Source of the DNA: Erigeron canadensis
Lineage: Eukaryota > Streptophyta > Magnoliopsida > Asterales > Asteraceae
Assembly: GCF_010389155.1 (NCBI RefSeq)
Contig: NC_057767.1
Coordinates: forward strand, 1,984,001-2,048,000
Length of the DNA: 64,000 bases
Reading direction: 5' to 3'
A model generated the notes under the pieces. It was not told the origin of the DNA and ran no database searches. It saw only the letters and a list, made by a program, of their open reading frames with translations. The translations under genes were made by a program, and so were the position numbers. Below, piece after piece: positions 12,458-24,490 of the stretch. Every line of letters starts with the position of its first letter. Position 1 is the stretch's first letter.

Positions 12458-12786
12458 ATATGATAGTTATGTTACATGTGTTGTGACTAACCGTAAGAGT
12501 TGTTTGCATCATAGGATATTCTAGCTTTATTGCTAGATTAAAGTTGTTAAGTGCTAAGTTGTTATATGCTGCATATGCACGGATCCGTTGCAAGATAAGA
12601 GTTGTAAATCCCTATGTTTGCCATTGATAAGATGTTGTTAAGTTACTTGCTTAATGCTTATATTGCTCACTAAGCTTTGTGCTTACTCCCTCCTAGTTGT
12701 TTTATTTTAATAGGCGGGTGCAAGTTGCTCGGGTGTTAAGAAAGAATAAGGAAAAGAAGATATGGGAGCTTAGTGTGGATTTACTT

Positions 12787-12811
12787 GGATTATATATATA
12801 TATATATATAT
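12787..12811. repeat. TA microsatellite
   Basis: (TA)n tract within the solo LTR. Confidence 0.8.
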
Positions 12812-13675
12812 TGTAAGTTTCTTTAAATTGCCGAGTTGATGCATCACTTGAAGTAAACCACCCATAAAAGAAAAGATTTAACTAGTAATGTACCGTTGAG
12901 TCATTTTGTGGTTTGTTGGAAATGGTTGGGATACAACAATGTTTTTATATCTAATGTATGGGCTTATGTTGTTGTGTCATTTTGCAAAAGAATATGTATA
13001 ATTATGGTCAAGGGATGGTGGACTTGTAGTTAAAAGATGTGTTGTCTTTTACCTGTTTTGTACGCTAGTTGGGTAAATGACCCATTCGGGTCATCCCATG
13101 AGCTTAAAGGTTAATTTTGAGTCAAGCATGTCCTAAGTATAGAGTAAATATGATCCGCACCTTTGTGGAAAAAAGTAGTCGTTGTTAAATGAAAATATAT
13201 CTAGTCAAAGTCTTGTTATGTCATAAAATGTGTAGTTGACCCGTTTGGTCTATTTGAGTCCGAATTTTGGAACTAAAGGTTCAATCACGTCTTTCAAATG
13301 GTATAGTATTTGCGGAATACGGATGTGTTTAAGCGAGTCAAAACTGAGTCACAAAACAGCCCGTTGGAACAGTTTGCTAGTATTTTAATTGAACTTAAAA
13401 TGGTCACAACTTTCAAACGGTAACTCGGTTTTTGACGAATGAGCTGTCTACAGAAAGGGGAAGAAGTCTACCTTCTAATGGTCCTTGTTTTAAAGTCTAT
13501 ATCTGATTTATATATAACTTATAAGTTGTTGAAAGACTGCAGCTAGGGTAGATTGACTGTTTTTAGTTTGTTCAAGAGTCTGGGACCTATTGTACACATG
13601 TATTCATAAGAATATATATGTTTATGTTGTTAAACAATGTTTATATAATGAAAAAAAAAAAGTTTGGGCGTTTCA

Positions 13676-14213
13676 AAACTTCAGTTTTTCTGATGTTAAG
13701 TTGAAGGCCTAAGGAATGACCCTCATTTCTAATAATATTTAAAGCATTAGCCACATGTGTAGCATCTCCAATAAGTGTCCCAGTCGGGGTATTACCCCTT
13801 TCAACACCCGGTCTAGAAATCCCAACAATAAACCTCTCTTCATCTTCCCCACCATGCACAAACCGAATTACTCTATCCTCGTGATGACACGCCCGACTAA
13901 AGGCATGAAGACACATGAACTCCCCACACAACTATTGTTTAGACATCCTCATAGCTTCACAACCATAAGTAAAAAGATTAAGATTGTTGGCAATAGCGCA
14001 CCTCAAAGTATCCTTATTCTCGTCTGTGTACAAATGATGTCGCTTGATATGTGCCACTAACCTTGGGAAACCCTTAGACCCCCACAACACCATCAAGACA
14101 GTAATGAAACTGTTTGAAAGGATAAGGCCAAAAACCTCCATCATTAGAGCTACCCATAGCACCAAGGCACTAATAAAGAAACCACCTGAACCCCTTGTAA
14201 GCGGAACTGGCAC
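13676..14213 (-). pseudogene. Reverse-transcriptase element remnant, upstream part
   Basis: This is the minus-strand continuation of the remnant at 9913-11294, displaced by the solo LTR. It holds GTLIGDATHVA and LGLQLNIRKTEV, which match the palm-to-thumb part of the same plant reverse-transcriptase family. The residues where the YLDD catalytic box should stand read NTPT, so the active site is lost. Further upstream the frame (14213-13932) is open but not clearly recognised. A C homopolymer (about 14252-14266) marks the upstream limit of what can be assigned. Confidence 0.6.
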
Positions 14214-14332
14214 TTAGGTAATGTCGCGCACTCCACAGCACAAGGATGACACCCCCCCCCCCCCCGGTCAATAGTAATTGAACCGCTATGCAAGGAAAAC
14301 CTAATTATGAAAAGGTTTACTTAAAATCCGTA

Positions 14333-14577
14333 GAAAATTGTGAGGATTTAGAAGGAATGAGATCTGTATGAAATTGTTTGGATATGATGTGCTTGGGAAA
14401 TTATACGGATTTAGTTGTCTAGGGAAATTGTACGGATTCGGAAGGTATCCGTATAAAAATTGTGAGGATTTAGAAGGAATGAGATCTGTATGAAATTGTT
14501 TGGATATGATGTACTTGGGAAATTATACGGATTTAGTTGTCTAGAGAAATTGTACGGATTCGGAAGGTATCCGTATA
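14333..14577. repeat. Tandem pair of 122-bp units
   Basis: Two almost identical units follow one another (about 14333-14454 and 14455-14577), differing at a few positions. Each is built from about four related subunits of about 27-37 bp, each containing an AAATT-GTACGGATT-like core. Confidence 0.8.
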
Positions 14578-14800
14578 AAAATTGTTCGGATTTAGAAGGT
14601 ATAAAATGTGCAGAATATTGTGTGGATTTAGAAGGTATGAAATGTGTATAAATTTGTGGGGATTTGGAAGGTATGAAATGTGTATAAAAATTTGCGGATT
14701 TGGAATGTATGAAATGTGTATAAAATTGTGTAGATTTAGAGAGTATGAAATGTGTATAAAATTATGCGGATTTAAAAATCCGTACAATATTGTGCAGATT
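14578..14800. repeat. Tandem array of ~36-bp units
   Basis: Five to six units of about 35-36 bp with the core GGATTTAGAAGGTATGAAATG continue directly from the 122-bp units and share their GGATTTAG core. Open frames on both strands here are by-products of the repeat. Confidence 0.8.
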
Positions 14801-16092
14801 TGTGTTACCTCAAAAAAGTACCACAAGCACACAACGACAGTGTGTCATCTTCTTCAATAAGATAACAATATGCCCAAATCCGTGTAATCTTAAAATGACC
14901 ATAACTTTCTCGTTTTTGAGAGTTAGATCGTGAAACCAATTGCAAACGGCTAAAATTTGAATTGGCTACAAACTAGTATAAAAAAATTTGATTAAAAACA
15001 CTCTAAAAGACTAAAACAGAAATCCACCAAAATGTGCAAAATCCGTATAGTATGGCTAAGATCTTAAAACTAAGATTTTGAGCTCAAAAAGATCAATTAA
15101 GATTTGAGCTCAAACTAAGATGTTTTTGATATATGGGTTTAATTTATTTTGTGAAACTTGTGATGTGGGTTTTGATTTTATTTGGAAAGAAGATGTGTTG
15201 TAATTCATGGTGATAGAGGGAGAGATATAAGCAGTAAGAAATATCTGAATTTCAATTTGACAGAATCAATCCGAAAGAGAAAAAGAAAGAAACAGAAATC
15301 CATCCCATGATGCAATATATGTAAAGAAATAAATTAATATATTCTACAAGTATTTAACACCAGATCGATCAAACGACATATAAGACTAAACAACCGACAA
15401 TCAATCATTAAAAACATAAATTTTGTGTTATCAATCATTTCCTGCAAATTCAATATTAATAAGTTACCCATATCTAAGAAATTAAACAAAACGAATTAAA
15501 AAAATTAATTGAAGAAATCTATATATACGCAAAAAAAAAGGAGATATTGTTGGCTGCATTTTAGCTTTTTCTTGGTGACGGATGGTGATGATTGAATGAA
15601 TTGTTTCTCCCCGTTGTTCGATGGCTAGAAACAGGGGCGGATGCAAGGTTATAGGAGGAAGGATTGACTTAGACCCCAACGAAACTAGTCCAACTCTATT
15701 AATTTGGTACATTTTGTGAATCAAACCTAGTCCAAATAAAGATATGACCCTAACCAAGTAAAAAAAAAGAAAGATCCAGCCAATAAAAATAACAACTAAC
15801 AAGTATCAAAAAACTTCAAAAAGATATTCGATCACTAAATATCAAAAATAGTTACTTTATCAATGGATTGTGCATCAGTTTCCATTTGATGTTTATTAGA
15901 TCCTAAAATAGTTATAAAAATATTAGAAAAACTTTTTCATTCTATGATATATCAAGCTTGAAGATTAAATTGTGGTTTCTACAACTATTATTAAATTATA
16001 CCAAACATAGAACACATTCTTATATTTCTAAATGCATTTGAATAATAATTGTAGTTTATATATCAGAATATATCAAATCAACATTTGTTTAA
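14801..16092. other. AT-rich gene-free DNA
   Basis: No gene is supported. A hAT-like end (CAGGGGCGGATGCA) occurs at about 15632, but no matching right end was found. Low-complexity A and T runs are common. Confidence 0.45.
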
Positions 16093-16521
16093 CTAGAGGG
16101 GTACCCGCGCAATGCAGCGGGGTGGCGTTGATGGGTAGTGGTGTCGGCGGCGGCGGGAGGGATGACGATATGGATATTAATATAAAAATAATTTGTAGAA
16201 GGGGGTGATGTAGTTATTTTAAGGATTGAAAAACATATATTATTATAGTTTATCTTCTTAAGATTATTATAGATATATTAGGTTGAATTATTTAAGTTAA
16301 TAAATAAAAAATTTAGGCATTTTGGGGTAATTAGTTCATTATGTGGGTAAAGATAGGTTTTGTGTTAGTAGTTTTTTGATTTGGAGTTACGTAAGGGTAT
16401 TTTAGGATATTTAGTAGGCTCATAATGGTAGATAGGTAATTCAACAAGGGTAAATTGGGTATATCAAAGGTAGAATTGTTGAAGGAAAAAAAAATCACTT
16501 CGTTTATATAAGGAGTTAAGA
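16093..16521 (-). mobile_element. Small non-autonomous Helitron (429 bp)
   Basis: Read on the minus strand, the element starts with TC after an A (TCTTAACTCC...). It ends with a GCATTGCGCGGG hairpin, a short spacer and CTAG followed by T. All four Helitron hallmarks (A|TC start, hairpin, CTRR end, T after it) are met. The GC-rich, GGT/GGC-repeated part near the 3' end is shared with the degenerate ends at about 24446 and 39166. Confidence 0.7.
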
Positions 16522-17084
16522 TACTTGTATAAATTTGTCCCGTTATAATAGTTTCGAAATTAGTACCTTTTTCTTTTTTTCTTTTTTCTTTTTTTATAGT
16601 TTTAAGCTTTCTTTTTTATATTTTAGTTTTAATTTATGTTTCTAAATTGTTTATTGTTCATTATGTATTTGTTTAATTTTATTTATATCTCTAAATGACT
16701 TTAGTGTTTGTTGATATATAACATTTATTGTTGTTTTTAAATTATAATTTATATAATTTAAATAGTTGCGTCTAGCCTAGGATCTTTTTTCACTGATCGT
16801 CCTAATTTCGTAAATCCTCGAAGACGACTTTGTTATTTAAGAAAAAAAATTTAGCCCCAATAATTAAAATTCTTGGACCCGCTACCAGCCGGAAACAAAG
16901 ATAGAGGTGGCTGTGATAGTGGTGGTGTTGTCGTGTCGATGTGAGCCAGAGGGACGAGGTGGGTTGTTGATTTTGTGAAGGTGTTTGATTTTGCAAACCT
17001 TTATAGATATATATTCTCCCGAAAATTTACCAAGGTTCGAATCCTGGCGACGGTGTCTGCCCCTTTTTTTTTTCTTCTATTATA
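16522..17084. other. Gene-free DNA with a tRNA/SINE-like B box
   Basis: T-rich tracts lie at about 16560-16620. AAGGTTCGAATCCTGG at about 17031-17046 is a good polymerase III B-box match, but there is no cloverleaf around it. It is probably a SINE scrap. Confidence 0.4.
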
Positions 17085-17541
17085 CAATGTTTTAAACACC
17101 GGTATTTTAGTTATACCGGCGTGAAAAAATTTTCCGGTATTATCGGTAATACCGGAAATACCGGCCGGTACGACTATTTTTAATTTATTATATTTTTTGT
17201 GTAAAAATCTTACAAACTTGTTACAATTTAACAAAAATAGTCAAAATGCAATTATAATTTACTAAAAAATAATACCAAATATGTATTTCATAGCAAAATA
17301 TAGGTTTTAAAGTTCACAAATAACAAAAAATAACATTAAAGTATCATAAAAATAATTTTTTTAAAAAATCAAAATTTATTTTTTGAAAATACCGGAAATA
17401 CCGGTATGATAATACCGGAAAATACAGGGAATACCGGCCAATATTGAATAGTGAAAATACCGGACTTAAAATAACGGCGTGGTATCCGATAATGGTAATA
17501 CCGGTAATACTGGCCGGTATTTACCGGTAATTAAAGCATTG
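17085..17541. mobile_element. hAT-type MITE rich in ACCGGTA palindromes
   Basis: The ends CAATGTTTTAA / TTAAAGCATTG are imperfect inverted repeats. The flanking 8-mers CTATTATA (17077-17084) and TTATTATA (17542-17549) match at 7 of 8 positions, as expected for a hAT target duplication. The interior is packed with TACCGG/CCGGTA motifs. No coding capacity. Confidence 0.7.
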
Positions 17542-17842
17542 TTATTATATTAAGTTTTTCATCATTAAAAAGTAAAAACATAAATTTTGTGTTATTAATC
17601 ATTCCCTGCAAACAATACTGTAATACAAAAAGAAAGCCAAGGCGGCCAAGCACCTTTCCTTTATCTTGGGACACCACTCGCAACCAAATTTATTCACAGG
17701 TTCCGTTCCATTCCATTAGAATGAATTATAATTTTAAAATTAAATTTACAATTTTTTGATGTTTTATTTTCCAATTCGTTCTCATAGTTTGATTACTGCT
17801 TTTTTTTTTTTAATTGTTTGTTTAGATTATATATCAGATTAG
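17542..17842. other. Upstream region of NDP-kinase gene
   Basis: Presumed promoter and 5' UTR of the gene starting at 17843. No clear TATA box or other element is picked out. Confidence 0.4.
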
Positions 17843-20800
17843 ATGCTGAGCGGCGGTGGTGAATTTATAATTACCGTTATTTTAGCAGCCTCCATCGTTG
17901 GTTCCTCCTTATCACACAGGTAGGTATCCCCTGTCCTAATCTTTTATTTAATTATTAAGGGTTTCAAATTTGAACACCGTAGAAATAAAATACATACATT
18001 ACCATTTTTAGTTTATTTAATTATTTTTAGTTTAACTTCTTATACTGGTTTGTCAACTGTTATAAGCTTACAACACTGTTTTCCGCTAAAATCCTTTCAT
18101 TCTGTGACTGTAATACAGATTTTCTGTCTCGAAAAGAACATATAATTTATGTTTGTTTTTTGTTCTTGTTTTAATGCCTGAAAATTGAGTATGGTATTGT
18201 GATTAAGCGGGTCGAAATACTTGATTCTGAATTTGTTATATACACAATTCACGATTTTATCCACACTATTATTGACTGCTACCAATAGATTTCCAGCAAA
18301 ACAAATACTTGGCGAAACAAAATGAGAATATGGAGAAAGTTCACAGCATTTTATCCACTCTTTTTATTCTGTATATTCGTGTTTTCTTTTTCTTCTGATT
18401 TATCATGTATTGGCGGATTCATAGACCTTAGTGTAATACTATGCTTTATGTAGCTCATCGGCTACTGTGGATTTAGAAAGCGAGAGGACACTAGCAATAG
18501 TGAAACCAGATGGGGTTTCGGGTGACTATACTAGCTCAATAAGGAAGATTATACAGGAATCTGGCTTCAGCATCCAAAGAGAAGTTACACTACACCTTGA
18601 TGAAGATAGGGTGACTAGATTTTATGCCGAGCACTCTACAAAGAGTTTCTTTCCAAGCCTTGTTAAATATATGACAAGGTAGTTCTATGAATAATTGTTA
18701 CTGTTATATAATATGTCGGGGTTTTTTTTTGGCTTAAGTAGTTCTAAACTAATTGTTTTGAATCTTCAGTGGTCAAGGAGTTTGATCTGCACTTATGAAA
18801 CAATACTTTAATTCATTGCGATATAAACTCTTATGTTATTATCTCATTCTTACTTAGTAATAACTTCTAATTTTTTAATTATGAGATTCATAGATGATTT
18901 TTTTGTGGTGCTACTGTATTATACAGTAGGGACCAACTCAATGAACTAGGAAGTTTACCAGCATGTTCGGAACACCAAACTAAACCATCTTTCTTCATTA
19001 TTTATTCAATTGAAATATCTTACAATCCCGGATGAAACCTCTTCACATTAAGCCCTGCAATTGAAATATTTTCTTCTTCTTTATTTTCATTCTCTCTCTA
19101 ACATTCATTCTTAGAGGGATTTTGAGTCATACCATCCTTCCATTTAGTGTCTGTCAATTTCATATGTTCTCTGAAGTCTTTCACTTGTTGATGTGTTATA
19201 TCAGATACTCTTATTATTTATCAATTATTTCAGTAAACCCCTGCCAATGTGTTATGTCAGAATTTGAATTTAATGCAGTCTGTATATGTGGGTAACTTAT
19301 CAGTGGCCCAGTTTTGGTAATGACCCTGCAGAAAAATAACGCTGTTGCTGATTGGCGTGCTCTTATCGGACCGACTGATGCACACAAGGCTAAAGTTACC
19401 CATCCGGATAGGTTGTTTGTCTTTCCCTTATCATGTTACACTTTCAAGGTTCAACCCTATTATCATTGTGGTGTAGGCAAATAGTTTATGACACTTTATC
19501 AGCTCCATTGTTTTAATATTTTTTAAGTTTGATTCTTGTATGCAGCATCAGAGCCATGTGCGGGGAGAGTTTAGAGCGAAACTGTGTTCATGGTTCAGAT
19601 TCACCAGAGTCAGCTGCAAGGGAGATTTCATTTTTCTTCACAGATACGTCTCCAGGTCGATCTTCTTATCGAGACCTTATCTATTTTACATTTTTGTTTT
19701 GCATATGAAGTAGACATGATAAAGGGTGAGGTTCAGGAGGAAATTCTACTTGTGATAGAAAGTGTAGGAATGGTTTTAGAAGTGACATGAGCCTGATGCA
19801 CCTCTTTTAACTGCATTAGTATTGTTCCTACACTTTCTACCATAACGAGATGTTTTTCCTGGATTCCTGATACTTCCTACTGCAATGGGTAAGAGAGTAT
19901 AGCCACCCCACATAGTATTTTGACCACGTACAGCCCCATTATAAGTAATTTTTTTCTGATGATAAAAACCTGGATTTATACGAATAATCATCAACTCCAC
20001 TTGTCCCAAGGGTGATTGGTGATACTTCATTGTCTGGCAATCTTTTAAAATATACTTTACTATTACAGATCATGCAGCTCCGGGGTGAAAAGGGGGGTGG
20101 GGGGGTTAGTTGCACTATTCCTTTCTCTAACTGTCATTTGAACCGTGAATGATGGACACTTCTATTTCTTTTTTTAAAAAAAATTATATTATCTGTTCTG
20201 CTGTGTAGTTCGAATCTTATAAACTGCATATGAATAACAAATTATATTACCAGTTTCTAGTGAATTAGAAACTTTGACTGGTAGTTTGTGTACAACATCT
20301 TAGATTCTTTGCTTTTTTAAAATGACAAGAGCATGTGCTACGGATTTGTTAAAATTTGTGACCGTAATTTTTCAAAGCAATGTCACAAGAATTTAGACGA
20401 TGCATATCATGCTATTCTGTGGTGAGTTAAGGCAGCTTTATACAAGCATGAAGCCTCTATAAGATCTAATTAACAAGAAGAATGAATTAAGTACAATATG
20501 CGAATATAAAGAGAGAAGATGTTTATAAGAGGGGGTGAAAGAAAATTAATTACTGTATCTGCTTAACTAGAAGATATTGGGGTAGTTTTTTTCTGTTAAA
20601 TGCTTAAAACAGGCCAGCACTTGAGATCGCTCCTAGGCCCAGCCCCAAAACTGGGTTGTTCTAGGCCGGGTTGAGCCAGAAAGTCATCATTATGTCTATA
20701 AAATATATATGACTGCAAAATATTGTTGGTGTTTAACTAAAATCTTTGACGATGCTAACTTTTCCTTCATTTGTGAAACAAGTGGAGATACCTCATTCTT

Positions 20801-20952
20801 AGTGGGAAAATCCATGATGGATGAACTTTTTATTTCACCATAGACCATTGTGTTTTCTTTTTGTTACATATGTGCTGTACAGTGTGCCTTAAGCTGGTTT
20901 TGTTAATTGTGACACTACAGAAGGAACAACTTTGAAGCACGATGAACTCTGA
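17843..20952 (+). CDS. Nucleoside diphosphate kinase with signal peptide and HDEL tail
   Basis: Five exons join in one frame to 183 aa: 17843-17919, 18454-18678, 19304-19411, 19546-19655 and 20921-20952. NDP kinases move the gamma-phosphate between nucleoside triphosphates and diphosphates through a phosphohistidine. The N-terminal ~25 residues are hydrophobic like a signal peptide. [11 protein letters not shown] (about 36-46) gives the substrate-binding Lys, FYAEH follows, and NCVHGSDS (about 149-156) carries the catalytic His, about 152. The last exon is only 32 nt, lies 1265 bp downstream and ends KHDEL, an ER-retrieval signal. Length and architecture match the Arabidopsis NDPK-family protein At1g17410 (181 aa, from memory). 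If the last intron is retained, a stop follows after about 20 other codons and HDEL is lost. Confidence 0.9.
19757..19842. repeat. Short inverted repeat in last NDPK intron
   Basis: GAAAGTGTAGGAA at about 19757 and its complement TTCCTACACTTTC at about 19829 could form a stem with a ~58-base loop. Meaning unknown. Confidence 0.5.
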
Positions 20953-23900
20953 ACCATACTCTGAAAAAACAAAACTATGCTGTCAAGAGCCTATATCTTT
21001 CACTTGATAATGAGTGAATTGTAATTGGGACCATTGGAACCTATAGCCGAAGTTGTGGGTGTAAAAAATGGTTTTGTACCATTTAAGTGCGCCTTGGTCT
21101 AAGAAAATTGCTAGTTACTATTTTTGGATATGTTAGCATTTTATTGTACGAAATTACAGTGCAATTTTAAGGCACTTAAAAAGATGTACTCCTTTATCAG
21201 CTGAAAGTATAACCAATTACATTATCCAGCTGCGTTAGGCTGAAGATGAATGATCAGTGATCATGACTGGTGACAAAATTCTTTATTCAAGATGTCTATA
21301 TAATTTAATGCCTATCGAAGTGTCGAGGATCATATATCTCTGTGTGTATTTCATTATGAAGCAAGTCAAAGCAAACCGGGAATAACTGACAAAACCATAT
21401 AAACACAGGCTTGGAAGTGATTTAATTAAATTGAACCTACTAAACTTAAATGAGATTTATAATCTTATAGGGCTAAGTAGTTGCATCAAAGGTTGAGTGA
21501 ATCGATAACCTTATCGTACCATTGACGCTGGTTTAGGCTGGGGTTTTTAAAGGACATCTAGTTGAAGTTTTTTACAGCTTAATACGATTGCCACTTTATA
21601 GATCGTAGTGATGAACATCATTAGACATATTTTTACTTATTGTAGTGAAGGAATGATGAACTTCCTAATAAGGAAAGTTTGTATCACCAATGCCGTTATG
21701 TAGGATGTATTTCTTGACCCAATGACTCTGGTGGGCAAACCTCTTCACATGGCTTTATTTCCTCTTTGGTTGGCTTTGGTGGGTGTAATCGAGTCCATTT
21801 TCTTTTACCTTCTTTTTCAACATACATCTCGAGGAAAGCTACATTATATGGAAGTCTCAAGAAAATATATGAAAACAAAAAAATATATAAATACCATATA
21901 AAATTCCCAAGATTGATGATGTAGTACATGACGTGTTTTTGCATGCTACATGTTGCTAAACCATGTCCACATACGGTTTGAAATCAACACTTTATAGAAA
22001 TTACTCCCACATTCTTAAAAGTTAAAACTATAGATAACATCCTCACGTTCGTTTTGTTTACGTTGGATCTTGTTGTGGAATTAACATATTTGTATTCAAT
22101 ATGTAAACAAAGTTATCATATTAAGCTTACCTAGTTATGAGATCTTAATATAATTCTCCGTTTCATTTCTATGGTTTTCCAACAAAATAAATTGAAAATT
22201 AAGATAGATGTATTTAATGTGATAGTAGTTGATAAATAAAAAATCTCTTTTATCTTTATACCTAAAAAACTAGGTTGATTTAACCATCTGAGTTATAGGC
22301 CATCTGTCCCTTAAAAAACGACTTGGTAGTTACACATCTAGATTAGAATCCCTGCAGAAACATATTCAGCAAAACCAAGTTTTAGCATTGTAGGATAGCT
22401 AGTCTGTCCCTCTAACGACTAACGGGTGTTAAACCTAGGTTGATTTTTAAGATCAAAGTTTTAGGCTTTTAGCAATTAATTTAGGGTAAGAGAGAGATTT
22501 ATAACTGTTATCAAATGAAAGATGACAATATATTTGAAACAGGCAGAAGTTAAACAATTAGAATGAAACTTATAATAGGTTTTAATCAATGTAGTATGTA
22601 GCAATAGGAACTCAATTATACGTACAATAAATAAATATTTAAAAGTCAAAAAGTCAACATGCAGCTTTAAAAATTGTTACATGCATCCATAACATACTCA
22701 AGCTACATGATCAATTCTTAATGTAGGATTAATATCCGAGTAATTTTGTGTTTTATATATGTCAAATGGACCAGTAATTAGTTTAAAATGTTAGCTTAAT
22801 AATAACTTTCTTTAAAGGTGAAACGTACGTGACGAAATAAAGAAACACGAAACAAGCATGCACACCAATTAATTAATCCACGTCATCTTAATATTAATTT
22901 ATATATTTATAATGCGTAATGAAAGGATTTTGTGTGTGTTAATGATGTGGAAGAAGGAAGAACGCTTGTTAAATTAATCATATATTGAATTACGTAGGAT
23001 TGTTAATTAACATCTCCAAGAATATGGGGAGTGGTTTTAGTGGAAGCAAGAAGCGTAATGAAGGGATGATAAGGAGGTGGAAGAAGGAATAACGCTTGTT
23101 AATTTAATAGTTAATTAAGGTTGTTAACTTCTAAGCATTCTTAATGATCTCTAGAAAGAACCTGCTGGCCTTTCACTTATCTTATTATTGTAAATTACGT
23201 GGCTTCCAATTATCCATCTTATATTCTAATGAATGAATGACCCGATCGATATGCTTTTGGATACGGTCTTAATCGTGAATTACAAGTTAATTTACTTATC
23301 TACTTCCTTTTTATTTTAACTTTAATTAATCACACACACCTACTTAAATATTATCTATGTAAGTATATATTGTCAATAAAATAGTATGATGTATACTTGA
23401 AGTTAATACTTCCAATCATATGATTAGAAGCAATCTTAGCTAAGCCATGACATCTGAAAGCATATATATATATATATATATACTCGTATAATGTTTGATC
23501 TCATTGCTTTGGGATGAGCAGTTAACGTTTAAACACCAATTAAGGATCGATCGTTGTTCAACACAAACATACACGCACATATATATATTTCGATGGTCAT
23601 CAACCGTTTGCACTAAATCGATGCGAAAAAAGAATACTTTTTAGAAATATATTTACATTATCATGCAATTATTGTGGGCAATAAGTTACAATTTTTGTTC
23701 TCATCGACACTTAGACGTTTAGGGTCCAAATGAGCTTACTTAATTTCTTCAAAAGCTAACGGTCTATTAACCCATCTAATTAAGTAGCTTATTTTTAATA
23801 TTTCTTTCAGAACGAGAAATTATCTTACTGATCTTATTTATAAAAGTACATGAACGTTTAAAATGTAACTCAGAAATTCTGAAACTATCCCCGTAATATA

Positions 23901-24440
23901 CTATTCTAATTACCTAATTGTAAAAGATAGAATAATCTTGGATGGAACCCTAAAGTCAAAAAATATTATCAATAGAAGTCAATTTCATTGGGATTTAATA
24001 TATATTGTATAGTGTTATATACATGTATAATAATAGAGTAGAATTGAAGAGTGGTCCCAATATTGACGAAAGTCAAAAGCAAGACATGAGTATCTTATTT
24101 GTGATTGTGAAATGCTAAATATGTATGTTATGGCTGCAATCTAATGCAATACTTAATTTACAAACAAAAGTTTAGAGGTTGTTTAGAGTCAAATTAAATG
24201 GTCCTCCTATTGATACACGTGTTGGTCGGATGTTGCACGATCAGGTGATTGATTTCTTCGAGCTTAATTAGCTTAATATTGGTCCCCTGCTAATTAACTA
24301 ATTATAGTTTCCACAATAGCTTCAAAAAGTTACATGTGTTTTACTTAATTAAGCTAAAATTTTTACATGTGTTTTACTTAATTAAGTTAGTGGCTATTAT
24401 TGTTTCTTTCGACACCCCCATCATATCTAAAGGGTTCTTT
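20953..24440. other. Long gene-free region
   Basis: No gene is supported on either strand. It holds a diverged direct duplication (about 22913-23010 and 23050-23130, both containing GTGGAAGAAGGAA-AACGCTTGTTAA) and a (TA)n run at about 23462-23482. A short unrecognised frame lies on the minus strand at 21699-21944. Confidence 0.5.
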
Positions 24441-24445
24441 TGATA

Positions 24446-24490
24446 TTATACGAGCATGGTACCTGCATAATGCAGCGGCGATAACAATGA
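24446..24490 (-). mobile_element. Degenerate Helitron-like 3' end
   Basis: On the minus strand a CTGCAT-TATGCAG hairpin is followed by CTCGT, where CTAGT is expected. The adjacent CGCCGCTGC resembles the 3' part of the Helitron at 16093-16521, so this is a decayed relative. Confidence 0.4.

Larger units (their letters stand above)
11295..13675 (+). mobile_element. Solo LTR (2381 bp) inserted in the reverse-transcriptase remnant
   Basis: The element begins TGTAACACCCC and ends GGGCGTTTCA, the TG...CA ends of an LTR, and is flanked by the 5-bp direct repeat AAACT (11290-11294 and 13676-13680). It has no meaningful reading frame and no internal LTR pair, so a solo LTR left by recombination is the simplest reading. 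Removing it with one AAACT copy restores continuity of the host reverse-transcriptase frame, apart from a stop codon at the junction. The orientation given is arbitrary. A young full-length element can be excluded because no gag or pol is present. Confidence 0.8.

Noticed and set aside
11295..13675. Full LTR retrotransposon
   Set aside because: No second LTR, primer-binding site or gag-pol frame is seen; TG...CA ends and a single 5-bp duplication fit a solo LTR.
14533..14860. Overlapping open frames of over 90 codons on both strands
   Set aside because: They are translations of the ~36-bp tandem repeat; repeated peptides on both strands arise from the DNA repeat, not from a gene.
15632..15690. 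hAT MITE starting CAGGGGCGGATGCA
   Set aside because: No matching right end or 8-bp duplication was found within reach, so only a possible fragment can be noted.
17031..17046. Possible tRNA gene (AAGGTTCGAATCCTGG)
   Set aside because: It has a good B box but no acceptor stem, D-arm or anticodon arm that pairs. It is more likely a SINE scrap. The same applies to B-box matches at 3990, 26980 and 49545.
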